A stretch of DNA of 40,162 bases from an uncultured Acidobacteriaceae bacterium (GTDB lineage Bacteria; Acidobacteriota; Terriglobia; Terriglobales; Acidobacteriaceae). The position numbers and the translations under genes were made by a program. Below, piece by piece: positions 32,653-40,162 of the stretch (its first letter is position 1; the number at the start of each line of letters is the position of its first letter). Location of the stretch: positions 1 through 40,162 of the forward strand of contig CAINJJ010000012.1 in the NCBI GenBank assembly GCA_903849645.1, written 5' to 3'. The notes under the pieces are model-generated. The model did not search any database and was not told where the DNA came from. It was given only the letters and a program-made list of their open reading frames with translations.

Positions 32653-33286
32653 GGTCCTTTCCTTTCGTGCTCGCGCTTTCAGTCGTTTTCCGAGGCTCGC
32701 GTGTTCGCGATTTCAGCGGGCTGGTGAGAGATCCAGAGTGCGCGAGTTTGAACGGCATAGATGCGCACGGCAGGTCATGATGTCTAGTTGGAACCTTCGG
32801 CGCAATCCCCGCAACAGAAAAGCGGTTGCGGATTCCAACTTCATGACAGCAGCACAGATGCGGGACACGCGTCCCGAATCGGCACCTGCCAGCACTTCGC
32901 CAGTGCCGGTCGCAAGGTGATCGCCCGGGCGCGAAATCAACCAAGAGTGGGATCCGCGCAGGGTACGCCGATCCGCCTGCAGGCCTGGGAGGCTTTGCCC
33001 TCCATCTTGCCGATTGGAGGAGCGATCTCCCAATTCCACTCCGCACTATGGAAAGCTCGGCCAAAGCTCTCTGTGGAATTGCCCGCTTCCAGTCAAGAGG
33101 CTGCGGCTTCTTCTGAATTCTGGGCGGGTGGGTGAAGAGGCGGCCAAAGCTGCGTATGGCAAAGGCGCTCGCCGGGAGACCACTGAAGCCTTGAAACTTC
33201 AGCGCATATTCATCATTCAGTTAGAGCATGGGAGCAGCAGCCGCTAGACCTTAATGCTCGAGGCTTCATCTTGAGTAAAGCAGGGC
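32653..33286. other. Long non-coding stretch upstream of the chemosensory operon
   Basis: No convincing gene lies in these 634 bases. It contains the stem-loop at 32774-32847, a palindromic CGGGACACGCGTCCCG at 32861-32876, a perfect 10-base palindrome GCCTGCAGGC at 32975-32984, a hairpin GGAGG-CTTTGC-CCTCC at 32988-33003 and a weaker one near 33013-33035. No sigma-70 or sigma-54 promoter was convincing. It may hold a structured leader of the operon on the minus strand. Confidence 0.6.
32774..32847. promoter_or_regulatory. Long three-part stem-loop upstream of the MCP gene
   Basis: GTCATGA (32774-32780) pairs with TCATGAC (32841-32847), AGTTGGAA (32786-32793) with TTCCAACT (32833-32840), and CCGCAAC (32809-32815) with GTTGCGG (32825-32831): 22 perfect pairs. 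The asymmetric loops (5 and 15 bases) lie almost all on one side. It ends 122 bases before the operon's ATG. Its function is unknown; a cis-regulatory RNA or a small mobile remnant are the options. Confidence 0.65.
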
Positions 33287-33667
33287 GTGGATGCGTTCGA
33301 TACGACACGCGCTGCAATGGAGAGGGCCGAAATTGAGTTGCGGAACATTGGTCAAGGGTTGGAAGCTGGACTAACATCATTCGCGGCTAATTTGAATTCT
33401 GGTCTCGCGCCACTCGGCAAGGAGATTGAAGAGGGAGTTTCCATTCAACATTCCACAAACAGCGAATTGCTTGCGGTACTTGCGACTGTGGAGCAAAAGG
33501 TTGGGAAGATCGAAGCAGTGGTCGGCTCTCAACGAGGCAGCCTCCGAAGGCTAGAGGAAACCGTTGAAATGACCAGCCGCCTGCACAAGAGGATATTGGT
33601 CACTCCTGGAGCCATCGAAGTCCTTGGTCGGGGTGTGCTGATCATGAAGGTCTTCAGGCTTCTGTAA
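33287..33667 (+). CDS. Orphan coiled-coil ORF of lower GC
   Basis: The 126-residue frame begins with GTG (AGGG close upstream) and encodes a mostly helical protein: MERAEIELRNIGQGLEAGL, KEIEEGVSIQH, LLAVLATVEQKVGKIEAVVG, SLRRLEETVEM. No family is recognised. Codon third positions are less GC-rich than in all neighbours, which suggests recent acquisition or a decaying gene. It stands alone between the chemosensory leader region and the convergent ABC exporter. It could be a fragment of a longer coiled-coil protein. Confidence 0.5.
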   Translation: MDAFDTTRAAMERAEIELRNIGQGLEAGLTSFAANLNSGLAPLGKEIEEGVSIQHSTNSELLAVLATVEQKVGKIEAVVGSQRGSLRRLEETVEMTSRLHKRILVTPGAIEVLGRGVLIMKVFRLL

Positions 33668-33754
33668 TCTACCTGTGTTCAGCGCGCTGGCTTTCCGGCC
33701 GTTGCGGCTCAATCGAGGCAGTGACTTTCCAAAAAAAACTGGATCATGGCCCTC

Positions 33755-35641
33755 CTAGGCTTCGACGACATCGCCTTCGCCGGGGGCGAGGAAGAGGTTG
33801 GCTTCCAGGCCGTGCTGACGCATGTAAAGGTCGTAGTAGCGACCCTGCAGGGCGAAGAGCTCGGTGTGGTTGCCGCGCTCGACGATCCTGCCCTGTTCGA
33901 CGACCAGAATCTGGTCGGCGCGGCGGATGGTGGAGAGGCGGTGGGCGATGACAAAGGTGGTGCGCCCCTGCATGAGCTGGTTGAGGCCGGCCTGAATCAT
34001 GGCCTCGGACTCGGAGTCGAGCGAGCTGGTGGCCTCATCGAGGATGAGAATGCGCGGCTCGGCAAGGAGGGCGCGCGCGATGGAGAGGCGCTGGCGCTGG
34101 CCGCCGGAGAGCTTGACGCCGCGCTCGCCCACGATGGTGTCATAGGCCTCAGGAAAGCGCTCGGCGAACTCATCGACGCGCGCGGTGCGGCAGGCGAAGA
34201 GGAACTGTTCCTCGGTGGCCTCGGGCCGGGAGAAGAGAATGTTTTCGCGAATGGAGCCGTCGAAGAGGAACGAGTCCTGGAGAACGACGCCGAGTTGCGA
34301 CCGGAAGGTGTTGAGGTCCACGTGGGCCAGGTCATAGCTGTCCACGGTCACGCGGCCCTTGAGGGGGGTGTGGAAGGCGCAGAGGAGGCTGATGATGGTG
34401 GACTTGCCGGAGCCGGAGGAGCCGACGAGGGCGGTGACGGTTCCCGGCTCGGCGACAAAGTTGATGCCGTGGAGGACGGGCTTTTCGGGGTCATAGGCAA
34501 ACTCGACGTCTTCAAAGCGAACGGTGCCGTGGATGGGGGGAATCTGGTCAGTGCGGCCGGGGGTCTGGTTCTCCTCAATCTCCGACATGATCTCGTTGGT
34601 GCGGTCGAGCCCGGCGAAGGCCTCGGTCAACTGGGTGCCGATGTTCACAATCTGGAAGACCGGGGCGATCATGAAAGCGAGAAACATGTTGTAGCTGAAG
34701 TAGTCGCCGACGGTCCATGTGCCGCGCAGAACGCTGTGGCCGCCCAGCCACATGACGAGGGCCGAGACGAGGCCCAGCACGGTGGTGGATGCGGCGGAGA
34801 GGGTGCTGGTCATGGTGAGGGACTTCATGACGTTGGCCAGGAGGCGCTCGACGCCCGTGGCAAAGACGCTGGCCTCGCGCTCCTCGGCGTGATAGCCCTT
34901 GATGACGCGGACGCCGCCCAGCGACTCGGTGAGGCGGCCGGTGACCTCGGCGTTGATCTTGCCGCGCTCGCGGAAGATGGGGCGGATGACCTTGAAGCCG
35001 TATTGGAGGACGAAGACAAAACTGCCCATGACCGCGAAGACGGTGAGGGTAACCGGGACGCTGCGGCTGAGCAGATAAAGGAACGCAAGGACCGCGGTGA
35101 GCAGCCCGCCCAGAAACTCGACCAGGCCGGTGCCGACGAGGTTACGCACGCCCTCGACATCGGTCATGATGCGGGCGACCAGGGTGCCGGTGCGGTTTTC
35201 GTCATAGTAGGCGACCGAAAGCAGGCCCACATGGCGCTGCACCTGGCGGCGCATCTCGGCAATGAGGCGCTGGCCTGCCTTGGAGAGCAGTTGGGTGAGC
35301 GAGAACGAGGTGGCCGCCTGAATGAGCATGGCGCAGAAGACCCAGGCGATCATCTTGGGCAGCAGCGCCGGATCGCCGGTCTTGGAGAGCACCTTGTCGA
35401 GCAGGGGCTTGGAGGTATAGGGCAGGACGAGGCCGGCGACGCGGTTGATGACCATCAGGCCCATGCCGGCCGCGAGCAGGCCCAGCCTCGGGACCACCAG
35501 AGACTTGATCTGCGGCCACATCTTCTTGAGGTTGGGCTTGCGCTTGGGCAGGTCGGCCTGCCCTGCGCGGGTTGCCCGCCCGTGGGGCGAACGCTCGGCG
35601 CGCGCGCTCATGCCCAGACCACCGCCACGCATGGTGCCCAT
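33755..35641 (-). CDS. ABC exporter, fused membrane and ATPase domains
   Basis: The 628-residue half-transporter of the MsbA/LmrA type would work as a homodimer. Residues about 50-330 are a six-helix membrane domain (SVAYYDENRTGTLVARIMTDVEGVR is the typical helix-2/3 region). The ATPase domain has Walker A GSSGSGKST, Q-loop GVVLQDSFLF, signature LSGGQRQRLS, Walker B ILILDEATSSLDSES and the His switch IAHRLST. Lipid, lipid A precursor or drug export cannot be told apart. The ATG is three bases after the stop of the upstream small membrane protein. Eight T residues follow the gene on its strand (complement of 33731-33738), but the stem before them is weak. Confidence 0.93.
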   Translation of the reverse strand: MGTMRGGGLGMSARAERSPHGRATRAGQADLPKRKPNLKKMWPQIKSLVVPRLGLLAAGMGLMVINRVAGLVLPYTSKPLLDKVLSKTGDPALLPKMIAWVFCAMLIQAATSFSLTQLLSKAGQRLIAEMRRQVQRHVGLLSVAYYDENRTGTLVARIMTDVEGVRNLVGTGLVEFLGGLLTAVLAFLYLLSRSVPVTLTVFAVMGSFVFVLQYGFKVIRPIFRERGKINAEVTGRLTESLGGVRVIKGYHAEEREASVFATGVERLLANVMKSLTMTSTLSAASTTVLGLVSALVMWLGGHSVLRGTWTVGDYFSYNMFLAFMIAPVFQIVNIGTQLTEAFAGLDRTNEIMSEIEENQTPGRTDQIPPIHGTVRFEDVEFAYDPEKPVLHGINFVAEPGTVTALVGSSGSGKSTIISLLCAFHTPLKGRVTVDSYDLAHVDLNTFRSQLGVVLQDSFLFDGSIRENILFSRPEATEEQFLFACRTARVDEFAERFPEAYDTIVGERGVKLSGGQRQRLSIARALLAEPRILILDEATSSLDSESEAMIQAGLNQLMQGRTTFVIAHRLSTIRRADQILVVEQGRIVERGNHTELFALQGRYYDLYMRQHGLEANLFLAPGEGDVVEA

Positions 35642-35644
35642 GCG

Positions 35645-36025
35645 CTAGACCTTCCCCGAGCGGCGGGCGTCAATGAAGGACTTGACGCAGAGGAACACAT
35701 AGATCAGCATGAGGCCCGCGAGGGTGAGCTTGGAGCCGAGGGCGATGAGATCGGGGTCAACGCCGAGGGAACGGGCGTGAGCATAGCCGCGGACCGCCTC
35801 CGCCGCGCCGCCCAGGAAGCCGAGCAAACCGACGGTGACGTTGATGTGCATGAAGAGCTTGCGACGGCTCTCACTGGGGCTGATGGCGAACAGGCCGCCG
35901 ATGCCGAGGGCAAGACCAATCCAGGTGGGAATGAGCGCAGTCACGTGGGCGCTGCCGGTGCCCAGGTATCCGGCCAAACCAAGTGCAATCAAAAGAACCG
36001 CAAAGACCAACGTCACTTTCGCCAT
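35645..36025 (-). CDS. Small four-helix membrane protein
   Basis: The 126-residue protein has four hydrophobic segments (about 4-21, 32-49, 63-77 and 98-115). Short charged loops such as SPSESRRKLFMHIN lie between them, and the cytoplasmic tail ends FIDARRSGKV. I do not recognise a named family. GAGG lies seven bases ahead of the ATG at 36025. It is the first gene of a two-gene unit with the ABC exporter, separated by three bases, so it may be an accessory subunit or a co-regulated membrane protein. Confidence 0.85.
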   Translation of the reverse strand: MAKVTLVFAVLLIALGLAGYLGTGSAHVTALIPTWIGLALGIGGLFAISPSESRRKLFMHINVTVGLLGFLGGAAEAVRGYAHARSLGVDPDLIALGSKLTLAGLMLIYVFLCVKSFIDARRSGKV

Positions 36026-36221
36026 CAAAGAGCCTCTCTTCTATCCAACGCAAACTTACCAGATGTATGGATGCGCGGGAGCCCGGCGGGGATGCGAAAG
36101 TCGAGGGATTGGCTGTGGGAAAGGGGCGGGTTGGCTGGGTGCAGAGTGTTGGCGCAAAGAGCGAAGGCGGGATAGGGCCTCGTTCGCTCCTGATGACCGG
36201 GTTGATCCGGTGTCGTGGTAT

Positions 36222-36258
36222 CCCACCCATTCGCCGGAAAGATGGCGAATGGATGGAG
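36222..36258. repeat. REP-like palindrome, copy 2
   Basis: CCCACCCATTCGCC (36222-36235) pairs with the segment GGCGAATGGATGG (36244-36256) with a single C-A mismatch at the same place as in copy 1 (5501-5536). Flanking TGGTATC and GTACCC also resemble copy 1. It lies in the 283-base gap between the membrane-protein gene and kdgK, where no other feature is seen. Confidence 0.7.
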
Positions 36259-36308
36259 TACCCAGATTTTCTGGCAGGCGGAGGCCGGCGGATTTCGGAC
36301 TCGATTTT

Positions 36309-37391
36309 CTAGCGCTGAATGCGCGCGGAGCCGCCCCTGGCGAAGGCCCGGACCTGCTCCACGGTGGCCATGGTGGTGTCTCCGGGGAAGGTTGTGAGCA
36401 GGGCGCCGTGGGCCCAGCCGAGCTTGATGGCCTCCTCCGGCTCCTCGCCGATGAGCAGGCCGTAGATGAAGCCGGCGGCAAAGCCGTCGCCACCGCCCAC
36501 GCGGTCCACCACGTCGAGCTCGGCCATGGGAGCGTTGTAGGTCTGGCCGTTGACCCAGGCCACGGCGCTCCAGCTATGGCGGTTGGTGGAGTGGACCTCG
36601 CGCAGCGTGGTGGCCACCACTTTGACGTGGGGATGCTTTTTGACGACGCTGTCGATCATGGCGAAGAAGACGCTGGGGTCAAGCTTGGACTTGGCGGCGA
36701 CTTCGGGTCCGGGGATGCCGAGTCCCTTCTGGAGATCCTCTTCGTTGCCCACCAGCACATCAACGTTTTCGACGATTTTGGCGATGGTTTCGACGGCCTT
36801 CTCGTTGCCGCCGTGGATCTTCCAGAGCTTTTCGCGGAAGTTGAGATCAAAGGAGGTAACGGCGCCCGCGGCCTTGGCGGCCTTCATCATTTCGGCGGCC
36901 ACCTCGGCGGTGGAGGGCGAGAGCGCGGCGAAGATGCCGCCGGAGTGGACCCAGCGCACCCCGTTGCCAAAGATGGAGGGCCAGTCAAAGTCGCCCGGCT
37001 TGAGCTGCGCGGCGGCCTCGTTGGCGCGGTTGTAGAAGACCACCGGAGCGCGCAGGCCGTGGCCTCGGTCGCTGTAGACGGTGGCCATGTTGGGGCCGGT
37101 GACGCCGTCGTGCTTGAAGTGCTTGTAAAAGGGCTTGACGCCCATGGCGCGGACGCGCTCGGCGATCAGGTCGCCGATGGGATAGTCCGACATGGCCGAG
37201 GCGATGCCGGTCTTGAGGCCGAAGCAGTCGGAGAGATTGGCTGCCACGTTGAACTCGCCGCCGCTGACGTGGATGTGGCACTCGGTGGCCTTGCGGAAGG
37301 GGATGATGCCGGGGTCGAGACGGTGCACCAGCGCGCCGAGGGAAAGAAAGTCCAGTTCCGCATGCTTGCGAATATTCAAACCGCTGCTCAT
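36309..37391 (-). CDS. kdgK: 2-keto-3-deoxygluconate kinase (PfkB family)
   Basis: KDG kinase phosphorylates 2-keto-3-deoxygluconate in the breakdown of uronates and sugar acids. The 360-residue protein is a PfkB/ribokinase member: HVSGGEFNVAANLS (the first PfkB signature), TSFDLNFREKLW, and VDRVGGGDGFAAGF with catalytic base Asp302 and the anion hole. The substrate call rests on overall resemblance and is less sure than the family. GAGAGG precedes the ATG. A palindromic operator lies 39-59 bases upstream. It is probably monocistronic. Confidence 0.8.
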   Translation of the reverse strand: MSSGLNIRKHAELDFLSLGALVHRLDPGIIPFRKATECHIHVSGGEFNVAANLSDCFGLKTGIASAMSDYPIGDLIAERVRAMGVKPFYKHFKHDGVTGPNMATVYSDRGHGLRAPVVFYNRANEAAAQLKPGDFDWPSIFGNGVRWVHSGGIFAALSPSTAEVAAEMMKAAKAAGAVTSFDLNFREKLWKIHGGNEKAVETIAKIVENVDVLVGNEEDLQKGLGIPGPEVAAKSKLDPSVFFAMIDSVVKKHPHVKVVATTLREVHSTNRHSWSAVAWVNGQTYNAPMAELDVVDRVGGGDGFAAGFIYGLLIGEEPEEAIKLGWAHGALLTTFPGDTTMATVEQVRAFARGGSARIQR

Positions 37392-37429
37392 TGCTTGTCC
37401 GCCTCTCTGAATTCCGGGAATCTGAGAAC

Positions 37430-37450
37430 ATAGTTCGTATCGCGAACTAT
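37430..37450. promoter_or_regulatory. Operator palindrome upstream of kdgK
   Basis: ATAGTTCG (37430-37437) and CGAACTAT (37443-37450) are perfect eight-base inverted repeats with a TATCG centre. On the minus strand a TATAGT -10-like box overlaps one arm. The GTTCG-n5-CGAAC core resembles sites of IclR-family regulators; the regulator itself is not in this window. Confidence 0.65.
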
Positions 37451-37472
37451 ATCCGAATAATGATACCCCAAT

Positions 37473-38375
37473 TTAGCTGGCTGTGGCGCTCAACTGGCGC
37501 ACATCGGCCAGAATCTGGTCCGCGGTCCATTCATTGCCGGGGTAGAAGCGGACCACCTTGCCGTCCATGCCGATGAGGGTGGTGGACAGGGTGTGGGTGA
37601 TGGTGGTGTCGGCTTCGTTGGTCATGCCGAGGTCAAAGTACTGGGCCATTTCGGGCAGGGCGGCCTTGTCGGGGACGGCAAAGTCCCAGTGGGCGAAGGC
37701 GGCTTTGGCGTCGCTGCCGATGTAGGTGGCGCCGTAGGCGCGGAGGCGCTCGGGGGTGTCGTGCTCGGGGTCGAAGCTGACGCAGAGCAGGTGGGTGCGG
37801 GCGTAGAGCGCGGGGGTGGCGGCCAGTTCCCTGTCCACTTTGGCGAAGTTGCGGGTGACCAGGGGGCAGAAGTTGGGCGACGGGCAGCGGGTGTAGATGA
37901 AGGTGACGAGCAGCGCCTTGCCTTTGAACTGGCCGAGGTGAATGGCATGGCCGTCCTGGTTGCGGAGCTTGAAGTCGGGCACCGGGTCGCCTGCGGAGGG
38001 CACGTGGTACTGGGTGGTGGGCTTGTAATCGGGCTTGCCCTGCGCCACCACGACGATGTGGTCGAGGAGCGGGTCGGCGTCCTGGTCGGGCGAGACGAGC
38101 ACGTCCGCGGTGATGACGTCGCCCGAGTGCAGCTCACCGAGGATGCTGGGGTCCTTGAGCTTGTAGGGCATGGTCATGGCCTCCATGTAGCCGACGATGG
38201 CCTCATGGTTGAGCGTGACCTCGCCGCGGGCGGGGTCGGTTTTGACCACCTTGCCGCGGAGCTTGAAGACCTTGAAGGAGGCGGTGGAGGGTGATGGGGA
38301 AGAGGGCTTCTGGCCGGAATGGCACCCGGCCAGGAAAGTGAGAGCGAGCAAGGAAGAAGCGAGCAGTCGGCGCAT
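37473..38375 (-). CDS. Copper-domain/SCO1 fusion lipoprotein
   Basis: SCO proteins deliver copper to, or reduce, cytochrome oxidase's CuA site. The 300-residue protein has a lipoprotein signal (LAGC, Cys18). A CusF/PcoE-like copper-binding domain (about 36-115: GKVVKTDPARGEVTLNHE, EAMTMPYKLKDPSIL, GDVITADVLV) precedes a thioredoxin-fold SCO domain (about 128-296). The SCO metal site is TRCPSPNFC (Cys164, Cys170) plus His261 in THTLSTTLIG; the cysteines are five residues apart instead of the classical three. ATG at 38375 is preferred over GTG at 38378. It stands alone after the MFS gene, with 59 bases between. Confidence 0.92.
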   Translation of the reverse strand: MRRLLASSLLALTFLAGCHSGQKPSSPSPSTASFKVFKLRGKVVKTDPARGEVTLNHEAIVGYMEAMTMPYKLKDPSILGELHSGDVITADVLVSPDQDADPLLDHIVVVAQGKPDYKPTTQYHVPSAGDPVPDFKLRNQDGHAIHLGQFKGKALLVTFIYTRCPSPNFCPLVTRNFAKVDRELAATPALYARTHLLCVSFDPEHDTPERLRAYGATYIGSDAKAAFAHWDFAVPDKAALPEMAQYFDLGMTNEADTTITHTLSTTLIGMDGKVVRFYPGNEWTADQILADVRQLSATAS

Positions 38376-38434
38376 CACAGCCCAGTGTACAACCGGGGGC
38401 GGGTTGGACTGCGGGAACGCTGAGTGGACCGGAC

Positions 38435-39685
38435 CTACGCCTTGAGGGTCTCGGGGTCCACGAGTCCGTATTCGCTGGCGTCGGAGCGCTGCAGGACTTC
38501 AAGGGTGGGGTTGGCGATCCAGTTGTAAAGCATGCCGATGAAGAGAAGCGCCGCAAAGACCGTGGCCAGCACAAACCCCGCCTTGAGCCCGCCGAAGTAG
38601 TCGGAGGCCGCGCCCATGGCGAGCGGGCCGAGGGCCGCGCCCGCGCAGGTGAAGAAGAGAATGACGCCGGCCACGGCGCCGTGTTCGGACTTGGGAAAGC
38701 AACTGATGCCCTTGGAGTTGAGCGTGGGATAGATGACGGACATGAAGATCCCGGAGAAGGCCAGAAGGTAGACGGTGGCGTTGGGCCCACCGAACATGGC
38801 TCCCAGGAAGCAGGCGAGTATGGCGCCGGAGAAGACCACCAGAATCGTGGTCCAGCTCCAGTGGGCGGTAACCCATGCGCCCAGGAAGCGCCCACCCGCG
38901 CGCAGGATGAAGAAGATGGAGATGACGTAAGCCGCCATGAAGGCAGAGGAAGGCGCGTTGGACTTGAGATAGGTGGGCAGCCAGACATAGATGGCGCACT
39001 CGACGGCGACGTAGAGGAAGCAGGCGAGGGAGAAGCCGAGGGCGTAGGGATTCTTCGCAAGGTGCATGGTGCGCTTGAGGTCGATGGGCTCGGCGGAGGC
39101 TTTCATGGTCTGGGGGTACTTGACCAGGGAGGCGATGAGAATGAGCACGGCGCAGATGGTGCCGGCGATGACGTAGAGGAACTTCCAGCTCACCCCGCCC
39201 AGCAAAAGCCGCGCGACGATGGCCGGGCCGATGATGGCGCCGACGCCGAAGAACCCCTCGACCATGTTCATGTTGGAGGTGTGTTCCATGGTGGAGCCGG
39301 AGATGTCGCCGATGAGGGCGAGCGCGCCGGTCTTGAAGATGCCGATGGACGCGCCGGAGACGATGAGCAGCAGCACGAAGAAGGCGTAGGAGTTGGCGAT
39401 GACGAAGAGGTAGGAGTTGAGCGCGAAGAGAATGAGGCCCAGGACGATGGTGCGCTTGCGGCCCAGCTTGTCAGCCAGGAAGCCCAGGCCGATGGCCGCC
39501 ACCGCGATGGCCGACATGCTGGCGTAGTGGAAGGCGCCGGCCGCGGTCATGCTGAGGTGAAAGGTGCGGATGACCTCCGGAATGATCACGCCCACCGAGT
39601 CCGTAGTCATGGCGAACATCATGAACATGGTGTAGGTCAGCGACTTGATGAGTGCGTGATTGGCCTGCGGGGCGGTGGCGGTCAT
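38435..39685 (-). CDS. MFS sugar transporter
   Basis: The 416-residue protein has twelve predicted membrane helices and MFS signatures: GFLADKLGRKRTIVLG between helices 2 and 3, GIFKTGALALIGDISG, and a central cytoplasmic loop (KYPQTMKASAEPIDLKRTM). GGAG eight bases ahead of the ATG is a good ribosome site. It follows the sucrose-phosphorylase-like gene by 27 bases, so the pair likely imports and phosphorolyses the same sugar, with sucrose the simplest guess. Confidence 0.9.
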   Translation of the reverse strand: MTATAPQANHALIKSLTYTMFMMFAMTTDSVGVIIPEVIRTFHLSMTAAGAFHYASMSAIAVAAIGLGFLADKLGRKRTIVLGLILFALNSYLFVIANSYAFFVLLLIVSGASIGIFKTGALALIGDISGSTMEHTSNMNMVEGFFGVGAIIGPAIVARLLLGGVSWKFLYVIAGTICAVLILIASLVKYPQTMKASAEPIDLKRTMHLAKNPYALGFSLACFLYVAVECAIYVWLPTYLKSNAPSSAFMAAYVISIFFILRAGGRFLGAWVTAHWSWTTILVVFSGAILACFLGAMFGGPNATVYLLAFSGIFMSVIYPTLNSKGISCFPKSEHGAVAGVILFFTCAGAALGPLAMGAASDYFGGLKAGFVLATVFAALLFIGMLYNWIANPTLEVLQRSDASEYGLVDPETLKA

Positions 39686-39712
39686 CGTTCATTCTCCTTG
39701 CTGTTGTTGCTG

Positions 39713-40162
39713 CTACCCGATGTGAATGGCCGCGACTCCGGAGCCCTCAATCACGGCGGACGGCGCGGCCAGGTCCACGGTCAACTTGGCCCATGCCTCG
39801 TCCAGCTTCCAGGTGATGACCAGCAGATGGGCGGCGGATGAGCTGACCGTCGCTTCGCCGCCAAAGGCCGGGTGGGTGTTGCGCAGGCGAATGATCTCGA
39901 TGAGCTTTCGGACGACGGGTTTCAGGAGAGCGGCCTGAACCTCGGCGGGCGTGTAGTAGTGGCGGTTGATGTCGCGGCCCACGGCGCTCTTGGCGAGCAG
40001 TTCCATGTCGTTGCCGCCGGCCAGCAAGCCGGTGTAGTAGACCTGCGGAATGCCGGGCACGAAGAACTGGATTGCGCGCGCGATGAGGTACTCGGTGTCG
40101 CTCTGGCCGAGCGCGTCGTAGTAGGTGCAGTTGACCTGGTAGAGGTCGAGGTTGTTGGCCGC
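39713..40162 (-). CDS. Sucrose phosphorylase-like GH13 enzyme, 3' end
   Basis: The frame is open to the window edge, so about 149 C-terminal residues are seen. NLDLYQVNCTYYDALGQSD, FFVPGIPQVYYTGLLAGGND and the GRDINRHYY stretch match the GH13 sucrose phosphorylase group, which converts sucrose and phosphate to glucose 1-phosphate and fructose. The catalytic Asp/Glu residues lie upstream, outside the window. Relatives act on glucosylglycerate or sucrose 6'-phosphate, so the exact substrate is open. It is the promoter-proximal partner of the MFS transporter. Confidence 0.88.
   Translation of the reverse strand, partial: AANNLDLYQVNCTYYDALGQSDTEYLIARAIQFFVPGIPQVYYTGLLAGGNDMELLAKSAVGRDINRHYYTPAEVQAALLKPVVRKLIEIIRLRNTHPAFGGEATVSSSAAHLLVITWKLDEAWAKLTVDLAAPSAVIEGSGVAAIHIG

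Noticed and set aside
32941..33010. A GCAAAGCC stretch on the minus strand upstream of the MCP gene, reminiscent of c-di-GMP-I (GEMM) riboswitches
   Set aside because: The rest of the GEMM core (GGGCAAACC part with GNRA-capped stem, and the GGTAGGTAGCGGGGTTACC part) is not found, so the match is too short.
33731..33738. Eight-T run after the ABC exporter gene as an intrinsic terminator
   Set aside because: No stable stem lies directly before it on the minus strand.
33746..36175. An 809-residue open frame antisense to the ABC exporter
   Set aside because: It is rich in Gly, Glu, Asp and Ala repeats typical of the reverse of GC-rich coding DNA, and the minus strand carries all ABC motifs.

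Overview
The window looks like a piece of an Acidobacteriota (probably Terriglobia) chromosome. This is an inference. It rests on high GC, many GTG and TTG starts, a bacillithiol gene (bshA), an RluA-family protein with an HRLG motif, a DusB with a long insertion, GH9 and GH13 sugar enzymes with kdgK, and abundant small dispersed palindromes and seven-base tandem repeats. No transposase, integrase, phage gene or CRISPR array was seen.

Left part (1-9117): the 3' end of a large repetitive secreted FN3/Ig-like protein, an exported SGNH hydrolase, rpmE with a possible leader hairpin, a small unknown protein and dusB. A thiolase, a DUF779 protein and an AldB-type aldehyde dehydrogenase follow on the minus strand. 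Seven-base repeat arrays and a REP-like palindrome lie between, and once inside, these genes.

Middle part (9412-23032): an exported DUF885 protein, tRNA-Val(TAC), a YdjC-type deacetylase followed by bshA, a small NAD-binding dehydrogenase-like protein with a 60-residue partner, and an ArsR/SRPBCC operon. That operon has a palindromic operator over its promoter and start codon and is bracketed by MITE-like elements. Then come an RluA-type pseudouridine synthase, an APC permease, a GH9 glycosidase and a divergent Tat-exported TIM-barrel sugar isomerase.

Chemosensory cluster (23276-32652, all minus strand): eight tightly packed genes in the order MCP (soluble, two signalling tips), triple-CheW scaffold, CheB, HEAT-repeat protein, CheR, CheY, CheA, STAS-like protein. 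Several pairs overlap by 1-4 bases, so this is one operon. No flagellar gene, CheZ, CheC or CheD is present. The cluster is preceded by a 634-base non-coding stretch with a long imperfect stem-loop. This is the most unusual system in the window. A signalling role other than swimming is likely but not proven.

Right part (33287-40162): an orphan coiled-coil ORF of lower GC, an ABC exporter with a small membrane protein, and KDG kinase behind a clear 8-5-8 palindromic operator. A copper-domain/SCO1 fusion lipoprotein, a sugar MFS transporter and the 3' end of a sucrose-phosphorylase-like GH13 enzyme complete the window. The last two form a sugar uptake and phosphorolysis pair.
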